64,000 bases of DNA from Chitinophaga varians (GTDB lineage: Bacteria; Bacteroidota; Bacteroidia; Chitinophagales; Chitinophagaceae): assembly GCF_012641275.1 (NCBI RefSeq), contig NZ_JABAIA010000001.1, forward strand, positions 1,054,001 through 1,118,000, given 5' to 3'. The notes below the pieces were generated by a model. That model was not told the origin of the DNA and ran no database searches. It saw nothing but the letters and a program-made list of their open reading frames with translations. The position numbers and the translations under genes were made by a program. Below, piece after piece: positions 26,065 through 34,678 of the stretch. Position 1 is the stretch's first letter; each line of letters begins with the position of its first letter.

Positions 26065-27426
26065 ATGAACAAATCCATTATCTGGCGGGCATCCTGTGCC
26101 CTTATGGCCCTTTTGCCCCTCTTTAGCAATGCCCAGGACCAAACAACGACGTCTGCTGTTCCCACCGTACAGCTATTTAAAGGCCCCCAGGAGTACAAAA
26201 CATGGTCAATCGGTATCAATGGCGGCCTGCTGGCCCCAGTGGCTGCCACCGGCGGTAGTAACGACTTTACCAAATGGAAGGCCTCCGGCGGTTATGGCGC
26301 CTATGTAAAATACCAGATACTGCACTTTATGGCCCTGCGAGCCGATTATGTAGGCGGTAAATTAAAAGCCGACAACAGTAAAAACTGGGGCAATGGCCAG
26401 CCGCCTGTTAGTCCTTACAGCTCCTTTGAAACAAAACTCAAATGGTCCGCTTCCCTGAACGCGGTATTTAATATCACAACGGTCAACTGGCTGTTCCGTA
26501 AAAACTTTGTCATGCTGTATGGCTCTGTGGGCGGCGGTATCGCCGGCTATAGCCCTACGCTCACTCCCACCGGCAGCAACACTTCCTTCGATTATAAACC
26601 CGATGGCACCATCAAGGAGCTGATCATCCCGGTAGGCGCCGGCCTGAAGTTCAGATTATCTGAATTCATCAACCTCGACCTCGGTTATACTATGAATTAT
26701 GTGGATGCGGACAACCTCGACGGCCGCAACTATGGGCCCAACAAGGACAAATACTCCTATGGCTACGCCGGACTGGAGTTTGCCCTTGGCAAAAAAGGCA
26801 AGCCCCAGCTGCAGTGGCATAACCCTGCTGCCGCCACCTACGATGAGCTGGAAGCACAAAAAGCATCCCTCCGCACAGCCCTCGACGCTGCCAACCAGGC
26901 TAATGCAAGGCTGACAGCCGACGTGGACAAACTGACCAAAGACAGCGACGGAGACGGCGTTTCCGACTTCTTCGATAAATGCCCCGGCACTCCGGCCAAC
27001 ACCGCTGTAGATGGCGCCGGATGTCCGCTGCCGGCCCCGGTTATAGAGAAGAAGGAAGAAAAGGTGGTCATCACGGAAGAAGATACCCGTATCGTGAAGG
27101 AAGCAATCCAGAACCTGGAATTCGACTTCGCGAAAGCCACTATTAAAGCACATTCTTACCCGGCGCTTGACAGGGTGGCAGAACTGCTCAAACGTAAAAA
27201 CCTGAACCTCAAACTCAGCGGCCATACAGACAACGTGGGAAGCAAGGAACGCAACCTGGCCCTGTCCAGAGAAAGAGCAGAATCCGTAAAATCCTACCTG
27301 GTAGCCAAAGGTGTAAACGCCTCTAAAATTGAAGCCGTGGGTTATGGCATGACACAGCCCATTGCCAGCAATAAAACCGCTGCCGGCAGACAGAAAAACA
27401 GAAGGGTCGAATTCACCATCTTCTAA
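26065..27426 (+). CDS. OmpA-family outer-membrane protein with TSP3 repeat
   Basis: The 453-residue protein has a signal peptide (ending LFSNAQ, about residue 24) and an N-terminal beta-barrel (about 40-255). A helical linker and a calcium-binding thrombospondin type 3 motif follow (DSDGDGVSDFFDKCPGTP, about 295-315), then a C-terminal OmpA domain (about 340-453) with SGHTDNVGSKERNLALSRERA that binds peptidoglycan. It anchors the outer membrane to the wall. A strong terminator follows at 27449-27481. Confidence 0.9.
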   Translation: MNKSIIWRASCALMALLPLFSNAQDQTTTSAVPTVQLFKGPQEYKTWSIGINGGLLAPVAATGGSNDFTKWKASGGYGAYVKYQILHFMALRADYVGGKLKADNSKNWGNGQPPVSPYSSFETKLKWSASLNAVFNITTVNWLFRKNFVMLYGSVGGGIAGYSPTLTPTGSNTSFDYKPDGTIKELIIPVGAGLKFRLSEFINLDLGYTMNYVDADNLDGRNYGPNKDKYSYGYAGLEFALGKKGKPQLQWHNPAAATYDELEAQKASLRTALDAANQANARLTADVDKLTKDSDGDGVSDFFDKCPGTPANTAVDGAGCPLPAPVIEKKEEKVVITEEDTRIVKEAIQNLEFDFAKATIKAHSYPALDRVAELLKRKNLNLKLSGHTDNVGSKERNLALSRERAESVKSYLVAKGVNASKIEAVGYGMTQPIASNKTAAGRQKNRRVEFTIF

Positions 27427-27448
27427 TATTTGTTGATCATCTCTCCGG

Positions 27449-27481
27449 AAAAAGCGAAGGTTTCATCAACCTTCGCTTTTT
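27449..27481 (+). terminator. Terminator after the OmpA-family gene
   Basis: A 14-bp perfect stem (27449-27462 / 27468-27481) with a 5-base loop is followed by a T-run, 23 bases after the stop codon. Confidence 0.85.
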
Positions 27482-27523
27482 TTATAGCCTAATTTGTAAT
27501 TTAGAGGATTAGGAAACTTTGAC

Positions 27524-28009
27524 ATGGAAACTATGACAATCAGAACAATCACGCCTGCCGACAACCCAACGCTTGCCAACATTATCAGGACCTCCCTCGC
27601 AGAATTCGGAATGGACGTGCCCGGGACCGTTTATACCGATCCTACGACCGATCACCTGTCCGACATCTACAATAAACCACGGGCCACCTATTTTGTAGCA
27701 GAAGAAAACGGGGTTATCCTCGGTGGCGCCGGTATTCATCCGCTCGATGGCGGTGAAGACCATGTATGCGAACTGCAGAAGATGTACCTCCTCCCCGCTG
27801 CCAGAGGCAAAGGCCTCGCCGGCAAGCTGATCACGCTGAGCCTCGAATATGCCAAAGCCAACGGTTACACCCAGTGCTATCTCGAAACAGATCCCCGGCT
27901 GGCCAGGGCAAGACAGGTATATGAACAATTCGGTTTCAGGTACCTGACAGGCCCCATGGGCAATACCGGCCATTTTGGCTGTGATAGCTGGATGCTGAAG
28001 GATTTATAA
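27524..28009 (+). CDS. GNAT-family N-acetyltransferase
   Basis: This 161-residue protein carries the GNAT acetyl-CoA fold: a beta4 strand with CELQKMYLLPAARGKGLAGKLI (motif A, RGKGLAGK being the pyrophosphate loop, about 85-105) and a C-terminal ARQVYEQFGFRYL (motif B). The substrate cannot be told. The Met at residue 4 (27533) is an alternative start. It is a single gene between two outer-membrane protein genes. Confidence 0.85.
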   Translation: METMTIRTITPADNPTLANIIRTSLAEFGMDVPGTVYTDPTTDHLSDIYNKPRATYFVAEENGVILGGAGIHPLDGGEDHVCELQKMYLLPAARGKGLAGKLITLSLEYAKANGYTQCYLETDPRLARARQVYEQFGFRYLTGPMGNTGHFGCDSWMLKDL

Positions 28010-28093
28010 GGATTCCCCGTTCCGTAGTTTTTTATGGACTGATTAAATCCGGCATATTTCTTGGGATGAGGGGCGAAGCAAAAAATACATATC

Positions 28094-28675
28094 ATGAAAA
28101 AACTTATTCTGTCTGGTATACTCGCCATTGGTACTGTACTGGCAGTAAAAGCACAAACAGTGAAATTTGGTGTAAAAGGCGGCCTCAATCTCGCTAAAAT
28201 CACCAACGAAAGCTCCGCTAAAACCCGTGCCTCCTTCTATGCCGGCGGTCTCGTAAACATCGCACTGGACCAGAACTGGGCTATCCAGCCGGAACTGTTG
28301 TACTCCGGACAAGGCGCCAAACTGAAGTCCAGCTACCTCGGTGGCCTGATCACCACAGAAGGCACACTGAAAACAGATTACATCAATATCCCTGTCATGG
28401 TGCAATACTCCATCGTTCCGGCCTTCTACCTCGAAGCAGGCCCGCAGCTGGGCATCCTGGCAGGTGCCAAAGTGAAAGGCGGCAACGTGTCTGTAGATAT
28501 CAAAGACCAGATGAAAACAGTGGACTTTGGCATCGGCGTAGGTTTCGGTTACAAGTTTGACATGGGCCTGGGCGTATCCGGCCGTTACAACTTTGGACTG
28601 ACCAACATCTATGACTCCGATAAAACCACCAACAAAAATTCCGTAGCACAGATCGGTCTGTTTTATATGTTCTAA
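28094..28675 (+). CDS. Small outer-membrane beta-barrel protein (PorT-like)
   Basis: The 193-residue protein has a signal peptide (ILAIGTVLAVKAQ, about 6-20) and alternating amphipathic strands such as VKFGVKGGLNLAKI, YAGGLVNIAL, WAIQPELLYSGQG and VDFGIGVGFGYKF. It ends in an aromatic residue (LFYMF), as outer-membrane barrels do. This is the outer_membrane_beta-barrel/PorT type, common and mostly uncharacterised in Bacteroidota. Its stop codon lies within the run of seven-base repeats that follows. Confidence 0.85.
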   Translation: MKKLILSGILAIGTVLAVKAQTVKFGVKGGLNLAKITNESSAKTRASFYAGGLVNIALDQNWAIQPELLYSGQGAKLKSSYLGGLITTEGTLKTDYINIPVMVQYSIVPAFYLEAGPQLGILAGAKVKGGNVSVDIKDQMKTVDFGIGVGFGYKFDMGLGVSGRYNFGLTNIYDSDKTTNKNSVAQIGLFYMF

Positions 28676-28687
28676 TTACGAATTACG

Positions 28688-28804
28688 AATTACGAATTAC
28701 GAGTTACGAATTACGAATTAAGGGCTTTTTTATGGAGAGGTCAGTAAATAAACTTCCCATAAAGAAGCCCTTAATTCGTAATTCGTAACTCGTAATTCGT
28801 AATT
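28688..28804. repeat. Heptamer-repeat palindrome with 40-bp perfect arms
   Basis: Tandem copies of AATTACG (one AGTTACG variant), starting at 28674, run into AAGGGCTT. The stretch 28765-28804 is the exact reverse complement of 28688-28727. Pairing continues imperfectly inwards to a loop of roughly 20 bases. The element lies between the porT-like gene and argS and abuts the argS -7 box. As RNA it would form a very long hairpin; as DNA it could extrude a cruciform. Confidence 0.9.
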
Positions 28805-28808
28805 CAAC

Positions 28809-28816
28809 TATCTTTG
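28809..28816 (+). promoter_or_regulatory. Candidate -7 box for argS
   Basis: TATCTTTG fits the TAnnTTTG consensus exactly, 25 bases before the argS ATG. The -33 position falls in the palindrome arm and has no TTTG. Confidence 0.4.
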
Positions 28817-28840
28817 CTCCTCGCATTAATCATTTTCAGC

Positions 28841-30769
28841 ATGAGTGTTGTACAATCAATCAGAACGGCGGCTGTTGCTGCCATTAAATCACTTTATAAC
28901 CAGGACATCGCATTGGCCGACGTTTCGATCAATGTGACCAAGCCTGAGTTTCAGGGTGAGTATACCATTGTTGTTTTCCCGTTCACCAAATTCAGCCGAC
29001 AAAAACCCGACGAAACCGCTCAGCACATCGGCACCTGGCTCACTGCCAACCAACCGGAACTGATCGCCGGTTTTAACGTGGTAAAAGGCTTCCTCAACCT
29101 GGACATCAACCAGGACTACTGGACTGCTTTCCTGCAGCAAAACCATAACAACAGCAACATCGGCATACAACCCGCCAACGGCAAAAGGATCATGGTGGAA
29201 TACTCTTCCCCCAATACCAACAAACCGTTGCACCTCGGGCACCTGCGTAATAACTTCCTGGGGTATTCCATTGCGGAAATCCTGAAAGCCAATGGATACG
29301 AGGTCATTAAAACAAACCTCGTGAACGACCGTGGTATTCACATCTGTAAATCCATGCTCGCATGGCAGTTGTTTGCACACGGCGATACCCCGGAATCGAC
29401 CGGCATCAAAGGCGATCACCTCGTGGGCGACTACTACGTGAAATTTGAAAGCGTAGTAAAAGAACAGGCCGAGCCTATCATCGACCGGGTACTGGAAAAC
29501 GATTTCCAGGACTTCGAAGGCGCCGACGTGGAAAAACTGACAAAACTGGTAACCGCCCTGCACAAGCCGGAAGTAAAAGCCGACGAAGATAAAACCGCCA
29601 AAATTATGGGCGACATCAAAGAGATGGCCCGTAATAAAACGGAGATCATGCAGCAGGCTAAAATCATGCTGCAACAGTGGGAAGCCGGTAATCCGGAAGT
29701 ACGCCACCTGTGGGAAACCATGAACAGCTGGGTATATAAAGGATTTGACGCCACGTATAAAAGGCTGGGCATCGACTTCGATAAAATGTACTATGAAAGC
29801 GATACCTACCTGTTGGGCAAAGACCTCGTGGCAGACGGCCTGCAAAAAGGTGTACTGTTTAAAAAAGATGACAACTCCGTATGGATAGACCTCACCGCTG
29901 ACGGACTGGACGAAAAGCTGCTGCTTCGTGGCGATGGCACCTCTGTGTATATGACGCAGGACCTGGGCACCGCCCGGCTGAAGTACAACGACTATCACAT
30001 GGAACAGAGCATCTATGTGGTAGCCGATGAACAGAACTACCACTTCAAAGTACTGCAGCTGATCCTGGAAAAACTGGGCGAACCTTCTGCTGCAGGTATC
30101 TACCACCTCAGTTATGGCATGGTGGAACTGCCCCACGGCCGGATGAAAAGCAGGGAAGGCACTGTAGTGGACGCGGACGATATGGCTGAAGAGATGGTAA
30201 ATACCGCGAAAGAAGCCACCGAAAAAGCCCTGCAAAAGCATAGCGATATCACGGAAGCGGAACTGAATGAGCTGTATGAAACCATTGGCCTGGGTGGCAT
30301 GAAGTTTTTCCTGCTGCGGGTAGATCCGAAGAAAAAAATGATCTTCAATCCGGAAGAATCCATCGACCTGCACGGCTTTACCGGTCCGTTTATCCAGTAT
30401 GCGCATGCCCGTATCAAGTCTATTTTGCGGGACGTTGGTCCTGTGGAAGGTCTTGAGAATTTCCGCTACCACGGCGAACTGCTGCCGCTGGAAAAAGAAC
30501 TGATTGTGCTGAACGAACAGTTCGAAGGTGCTGTAGTAGAAGCGCACAGGGAAATGAGCCCGTCTGTTATCGCCAACTACGTGTTCCTGCTGGCGCAGAC
30601 GTTCAACTCCTTCTATGCTGCCAAAGTAGACGGCGTATATACTTACTCCGTACTGCGGGAAGAAAATGAAGACAAGAAAAAATTAAGACTGCAACTGATC
30701 ACCCTCACCGCACACACTATCCGTCAGGGTATGAAGCTGTTGGGCATCAATGTACCGGAGCGGATGTAA
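28841..30769 (+). CDS. argS: Arginyl-tRNA synthetase
   Basis: This 642-residue class I synthetase starts at MSVVQSIRTAAV (28841); an upstream ATG at 28814 would overlap the -7 box and is less likely. It has the Add1 N-terminal tRNA-binding domain, the HIGH motif as HLGH in PNTNKPLHLGHLRNN (about 130-145), a KMSKS-like MKSREGTVV, and a C-terminal DALR anticodon-binding domain with FNSFYAAKVDG. It charges tRNA-Arg. A terminator follows. Confidence 0.95.
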   Translation: MSVVQSIRTAAVAAIKSLYNQDIALADVSINVTKPEFQGEYTIVVFPFTKFSRQKPDETAQHIGTWLTANQPELIAGFNVVKGFLNLDINQDYWTAFLQQNHNNSNIGIQPANGKRIMVEYSSPNTNKPLHLGHLRNNFLGYSIAEILKANGYEVIKTNLVNDRGIHICKSMLAWQLFAHGDTPESTGIKGDHLVGDYYVKFESVVKEQAEPIIDRVLENDFQDFEGADVEKLTKLVTALHKPEVKADEDKTAKIMGDIKEMARNKTEIMQQAKIMLQQWEAGNPEVRHLWETMNSWVYKGFDATYKRLGIDFDKMYYESDTYLLGKDLVADGLQKGVLFKKDDNSVWIDLTADGLDEKLLLRGDGTSVYMTQDLGTARLKYNDYHMEQSIYVVADEQNYHFKVLQLILEKLGEPSAAGIYHLSYGMVELPHGRMKSREGTVVDADDMAEEMVNTAKEATEKALQKHSDITEAELNELYETIGLGGMKFFLLRVDPKKKMIFNPEESIDLHGFTGPFIQYAHARIKSILRDVGPVEGLENFRYHGELLPLEKELIVLNEQFEGAVVEAHREMSPSVIANYVFLLAQTFNSFYAAKVDGVYTYSVLREENEDKKKLRLQLITLTAHTIRQGMKLLGINVPERM

Positions 30770-30791
30770 TCTTACCCGGCATAAAAATATG

Positions 30792-30821
30792 AAAAGGCAA
30801 AGCCGGAAAGCTTTGCCTTTT
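30792..30821 (+). terminator. Terminator after argS
   Basis: A stem AAAAGGCAAAGC / GCTTTGCCTTTT (30792-30803 / 30810-30821) continues into T residues, 22 bases after the argS stop. Confidence 0.8.
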
Positions 30822-30836
30822 TTCATATAAAAAATA

Positions 30837-30866
30837 AACGCTGCGGTCCTCACGGGCCGCAGCGTT
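30837..30866. terminator. Second hairpin in the argS-TPR gap
   Basis: AACGCTGCGG (30837-30846) pairs with CCGCAGCGTT (30857-30866), with inner TCC/GGG pairs. It lies between convergent genes. It could be the terminator of the minus-strand TPR gene, although no T-tract follows. Confidence 0.4.
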
Positions 30867-31000
30867 AGCAGCTTACGGCCGCCGTGGCCGAAACTGCCGA
30901 AGAAAATACCACAGCTAGCAGCAACGAAAAAGGAGCTTGCCAATCCTTGATACGTTGTTTTTAATCCTTCCTCACTGTGGCAAATAATGTTTGTTCAATG

Positions 31001-31915
31001 TTATCTGATAGTGCCTGTAGCCGTCGCTTTGTCACACAGGGCCATGCCTCTCTCCGTCTCACCCTTACCCATATACGACTTTCCGAGCATAAACATAGCA
31101 AATGCATTTGTTGGCTGCAAGCACAACACCTTTTCCCACTGGGCAACAGCCGCTTCAAAATCTCCTTTTCCATAAAAGGCCTGCGCAAGATTGAAGCCCA
31201 CCTGTTCATCATCTGGTTGCAGTTGCTGTGCTTTCAGCAGACAGGCAATGCCTTTCTCTGTTTCCTGCAGTTGCAACCACGCAGCGCCGGTGTTGAACAG
31301 AAAAAGCGCGTCCTGTTTGCATCCCAGTATGGCGGCTTTTTCAAAAGCCTGTACCGCTTTCGCCGGTTCGGTCACATTAAACCACATCATGCCCAGTTCA
31401 TACCAGGCCGCGATATGCGTGCTGTCCAACAACAGGTCTTCCTGATAATAGTGTATGCTTTCCCGGTAGTTGCCCAGCTGCGCGTAAAGCTGTGCCAGCT
31501 GGTAAGGCACCATTTTATTGCCTGGTTCTTCGTTCAGGGCCTGTTGCAGCGCTTCCAGCGCGTTTTCATACTGATGCAGGTAGTAATAACTCAGTCCTAT
31601 CTGCCGGCTCATATTGACCGCTCCCAGCTGCTGTGCTTTACGGCAACAGATCAGGGCGTCCGCGTATGATTTTCTCTCAAAGTAAATATCTCCCAGGGCA
31701 CTATAGGCAGCAGTAAAAGCACTGTCTGCCTTAATGGCCGCAGCAAAGCGCAGGCGGGCAGCTTCATGCTGACCGGATTTTCTGAAGGCAATACCTTCGC
31801 GGTAAAGATCACGGGCTTTATCGTACCATTTGGTTAACGGCACCGCGGTAACAGTGTGAATGGCCATGCTGAGCATCACAACAGGCAAACATAGGACAAG
31901 GCGATAGGTCATCAT
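31001..31915 (-). CDS. Exported TPR-repeat protein
   Basis: The 304-residue protein has an N-terminal hydrophobic signal (LVLCLPVVMLSMAIHTVTAV, about 6-25) and then about seven tetratricopeptide repeats with the W/LG/Y/A/F/A/P pattern (for example AAYSALGDIYFERKSYADA and AWYELGMMWFNVTEPAKA). TPR proteins scaffold complexes, here in the periplasm. Function is unknown. It is a single gene. A TATCTTTG box lies just upstream, giving a very short leader. Confidence 0.8.
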   Translation of the reverse strand: MMTYRLVLCLPVVMLSMAIHTVTAVPLTKWYDKARDLYREGIAFRKSGQHEAARLRFAAAIKADSAFTAAYSALGDIYFERKSYADALICCRKAQQLGAVNMSRQIGLSYYYLHQYENALEALQQALNEEPGNKMVPYQLAQLYAQLGNYRESIHYYQEDLLLDSTHIAAWYELGMMWFNVTEPAKAVQAFEKAAILGCKQDALFLFNTGAAWLQLQETEKGIACLLKAQQLQPDDEQVGFNLAQAFYGKGDFEAAVAQWEKVLCLQPTNAFAMFMLGKSYMGKGETERGMALCDKATATGTIR

Positions 31916-31930
31916 GTGTAGGCTTCCCTA

Positions 31931-31938
31931 CAAAGATA
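31931..31938 (-). promoter_or_regulatory. Candidate -7 box for the TPR gene
   Basis: TATCTTTG on the minus strand ends 15 bases before the start codon, so a transcript starting 5-7 bases downstream would have a leader of about 9 bases. No -33 TTTG is seen. Confidence 0.35.
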
Positions 31939-32004
31939 ATATTATTTAAATATTTATATATTTTATTATTAAGATGATAATAATTTAATAATCAACAAGT
32001 TGGA

Positions 32005-32496
32005 TTATTTTTCAGTCATGTCGGATGCAGAGAACCCTAACGGCAGCAGGTCATTGGCCTTATTGATAACATACACCTTGCCGCTCAGTCCACCCAGGAT
32101 GAGGCGTATCGGGCTTTCCTGGCGCAGTTCATATTCTGCCAGCGTTTGCCGGCAAACGCCACAGGGCGAAATGGGATGGTTACTGTCGCCGTGCATATTG
32201 TTATAGCTGACAGCGATAGTGTCTACCGGCACGTCCGGATAGGCCGAGGAGGCAGCAGACAAAGCCACTCTTTCCGCACACAGGCCGGCGGGGAAAGCGG
32301 CATTTTCCTGGTTGGAACCGGCCACAATTTCGCCATTGACCAGCCGTATCACCGCACCCACCTGGAAATGCGAATAGGGTGCATAGGCATGACGGGTCAC
32401 ATCACGGGCCTCTTTCAGTAACCACGCGTCCTTATCATCCAGACCGGTAATATCATTATATACCAAAAACTCAAATTGTTGTAATTGTTTCTCCAT
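32005..32496 (-). CDS. cdd: Cytidine deaminase (tetrameric type)
   Basis: A 163-residue CDA. The zinc-site motif is FPAGLCAERVAL, with Cys73 as ligand and Glu75 as proton shuttle. The second motif PCGVCRQTL supplies Cys112 and Cys115. Three cysteine ligands and the short length mark the homotetrameric class, which deaminates cytidine and deoxycytidine for pyrimidine salvage. A conserved N-terminal substrate loop (AYAPYSHFQVGA) is present. It is transcribed as a separate unit after lepB. Confidence 0.92.
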   Translation of the reverse strand: MEKQLQQFEFLVYNDITGLDDKDAWLLKEARDVTRHAYAPYSHFQVGAVIRLVNGEIVAGSNQENAAFPAGLCAERVALSAASSAYPDVPVDTIAVSYNNMHGDSNHPISPCGVCRQTLAEYELRQESPIRLILGGLSGKVYVINKANDLLPLGFSASDMTEK

Positions 32497-32574
32497 AAAA
32501 AAAGTGTGAAGCTGTTACGTATAGCCTTTACCGGGATACGCCTGCAAACGGGGCTGTAAGGGGGTAAAGACAAC

Positions 32575-32601
32575 TACGGACCGGCAATATGCCAGTCCGT
32601 A
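32575..32601 (-). terminator. Hairpin downstream of lepB
   Basis: Arms 32575-32585 and 32591-32601 pair with one G-T type mismatch around an AATAT loop, 32 bases past the lepB stop. The following sequence is only weakly T-rich, so efficiency is uncertain. Confidence 0.45.
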
Positions 32602-32632
32602 ATTTACTTTAAAAAATATTTTCAGCCAGTGC

Positions 32633-33820
32633 TTATTTGATACCCCTGAACAAGCGGCTCCAGCGGATGCCGTTGTCGCCATAGCTCATCCAGATCAGCC
32701 ATGCCTTACCTACCACGTGATCTTCCGGTACAAAGCCCCAGAAGCGGGAATCGAGGGAATTGTTGCGGTTGTCCCCCATCATCCAGTAGTAGTTCATTTT
32801 AAAGGTGTAAGAATCCGCAGGCTGGCCGTTAATGATGAATTTGCCATCTTTACGTTCCAGCGTATTGCCTTCGTACACACGGATCACGCGGTCATATATG
32901 GCAATGTTGCTGTCGTCCAGTTTAACGGTAGCGCCTTTCTTCGGAATATACAGCGGCCCGAAGTTCTCTTCTGTCCATTTGAAGTGCGCAGTATCGTGCG
33001 GAAACACCATGTTGTAGTTAAAATCAACATAGTTGGACTCCTCGTATACACTGATGTTTTTAACGATCGGGAACTGTTTCAGGGCAGCCACATTGTCCGG
33101 TGTGAGGTTGTACACGTATTTGTTGTTGTCGAACGTATATTCCGGGCCGGTAATGCCCAGTTCTTCCAGACGGCTGGCGTTGAGCTGATCGCCGGTTGTT
33201 TCCACCACGTACTTATGCTGGCTGCCTGGAGGCACCGGTGCCGGCTGACCATTCACATATACTGCGCCGTGTACGATTTTGATGGTATCGCCGGCTTCCG
33301 CCATACAGCGTTTGATATAGTTTTCCCTTTTATCTACCGGGCGATGAATGATCTGATAGGAATTGTTGACTGCCGCCCAACCGTTCTGTCTCACCATGTT
33401 GTAATAACTTGGATCAGGTGCGTCGATAGCCACTGTATCTCCTTCAGGGAAGTTAAACACCACTACGTCATACCTTTTGATATCGGAGAAACCGGGGAGG
33501 CGTTTGTATTTCCATTTAATGGCTTCAGAGTAAGCTTTGGTGGATTTGGTGAACGGCATGGTATGATGCACAAAAGGCATGGCCAGCGGCGTCATGGGAA
33601 TCCGGGGACCGTAACTGATCTTGCTGACGAAGAGGAAGTCATTTACCAGCAAGGTCTTTTCCATGGAAGGTGTAGGAATGGTATAGGCCTCAAAAATAAA
33701 AGTGCGGATAAGCGTGGCTGCTATAATAGCAAAGATGCCAGCGTCTAACCATTCTCTCGCCGTAGATTTCTTTTTCTTTGGCTGACCTTCTTTATTTTTT
33801 TTCCAAAATGCCAGATTCAT
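32633..33820 (-). CDS. lepB: Signal peptidase I
   Basis: The 395-residue enzyme has one N-terminal membrane segment (about 26-43) and then the catalytic Ser52 in TIPTPSMEKTLL. The Lys-containing box is YIKRCMAEAGDTIKI, and the C-terminal GDNRNNSLDSRFWGFVPEDHVVGKA box is intact. It removes signal peptides at the outer face of the inner membrane. It is longer than the E. coli enzyme because of a large inserted beta domain, which is common in Bacteroidota. Confidence 0.95.
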   Translation of the reverse strand: MNLAFWKKNKEGQPKKKKSTAREWLDAGIFAIIAATLIRTFIFEAYTIPTPSMEKTLLVNDFLFVSKISYGPRIPMTPLAMPFVHHTMPFTKSTKAYSEAIKWKYKRLPGFSDIKRYDVVVFNFPEGDTVAIDAPDPSYYNMVRQNGWAAVNNSYQIIHRPVDKRENYIKRCMAEAGDTIKIVHGAVYVNGQPAPVPPGSQHKYVVETTGDQLNASRLEELGITGPEYTFDNNKYVYNLTPDNVAALKQFPIVKNISVYEESNYVDFNYNMVFPHDTAHFKWTEENFGPLYIPKKGATVKLDDSNIAIYDRVIRVYEGNTLERKDGKFIINGQPADSYTFKMNYYWMMGDNRNNSLDSRFWGFVPEDHVVGKAWLIWMSYGDNGIRWSRLFRGIK

Positions 33821-33850
33821 TCAGATACGCTTATTAGATGCTTAAAAAGG

Positions 33851-33858
33851 CAAATATA
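33851..33858 (-). promoter_or_regulatory. Candidate -7 box for lepB
   Basis: TATATTTG on the minus strand fits TAnnTTTG, 30 bases before the lepB start. No clear -33 TTTG was found. Confidence 0.35.
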
Positions 33859-34011
33859 ATATTCTGTTGTTAGTGAGTAGCTTTTCCCATGGAAAAGTTT
33901 TCTTAAAAATAGCTTAAATAATACCGCTATAACTATTAAAATTAAAAATAATGTTTTAAAGCAGCAGTAGAAAATCCCTGGAGGGCGCGGGTGGCTGATA
34001 AGCGGTTGGTC

Positions 34012-34665
34012 TTAGCTGAGCAGCGTTTCGCTTAAGATACGATTGACTTCCGCCGCCCGGTTGAGCACCATAAAGTGGCCGCCATCGGGAATAACGTGAG
34101 TGGGCTTTACAAAACGGATGGGGAAGGGCATGTCTTTGGCCCCGTGGATATGTACCAGGTTGGGCGGCACGGTATCGTTTTTCCAGTGCAGGATAGTGTT
34201 CACGGCCCACCGGGTGTAGGTGAAATCGCTCTTATTGAGATATTCCTTTACCAGCTGATCTTCTTCCCTGCTTTCGATATTGAGGAACTTCTTTACTACC
34301 AGGCCCCGCTGGCGGTAGATGACGGCGTCCGGCAACTGGTGCAGCCGGAGCTTGCGTACCCAGTCGTAATATGGCGGCTTTTCAGTAGTGTGTTTGATGC
34401 TGGACACCAGGATGTTCTGGGCAATGGGCCGCACCTTGGCTATCTCCAGGCTCATGATACCGCCAAAAGACACGCCCATCAAAGAAATGGGCCCATCAGC
34501 GGTAATGCCGGCCGCCATACGGGTGGCATAGCTGCTGATGGGCTCATCGGGAAGCGGGTCAATCCATTTCAGGTGGTGTATGTCATAGCCGGCCGGGAAA
34601 CGCAGGTTGTTGAAGATGCGTTCGTCAGCCCCGAGGCCACTGATGAGATACAGCTGTCTGGACAT
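34012..34665 (-). CDS. Alpha/beta hydrolase
   Basis: A 217-residue alpha/beta-hydrolase-fold protein with the nucleophile elbow GVSFGG (about 64-69), an HGAKDMPFPI acid region and the late GGHFMV histidine. Lid elements are small. Substrate is unknown. It starts 13 bases after the stop of the NtrC-like regulator and is probably co-transcribed with it. Confidence 0.8.
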   Translation of the reverse strand: MSRQLYLISGLGADERIFNNLRFPAGYDIHHLKWIDPLPDEPISSYATRMAAGITADGPISLMGVSFGGIMSLEIAKVRPIAQNILVSSIKHTTEKPPYYDWVRKLRLHQLPDAVIYRQRGLVVKKFLNIESREEDQLVKEYLNKSDFTYTRWAVNTILHWKNDTVPPNLVHIHGAKDMPFPIRFVKPTHVIPDGGHFMVLNRAAEVNRILSETLLS

Positions 34666-34678
34666 ATTATTTTCAGAT

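Noticed and set aside
28674..28804. CRISPR-like short direct repeats
   Set aside because: The repeats are 7 bases long, contiguous, without spacers, and form an inverted pair; no cas gene is present.
28889..30547. 552-codon open frame on the minus strand opposite argS
   Set aside because: Its protein is rich in His, Phe and Val without any family motif, whereas the plus strand clearly encodes ArgS. It is a codon-bias shadow, as are the long antisense frames at 4475-5884, 24324-25442, 32717-33748 and 39923-41062.
30770..31000. Small gene in the argS-TPR gap
   Set aside because: The open frame 30683-30943 on the minus strand crosses two hairpins and the argS 3' end and has no coding character.
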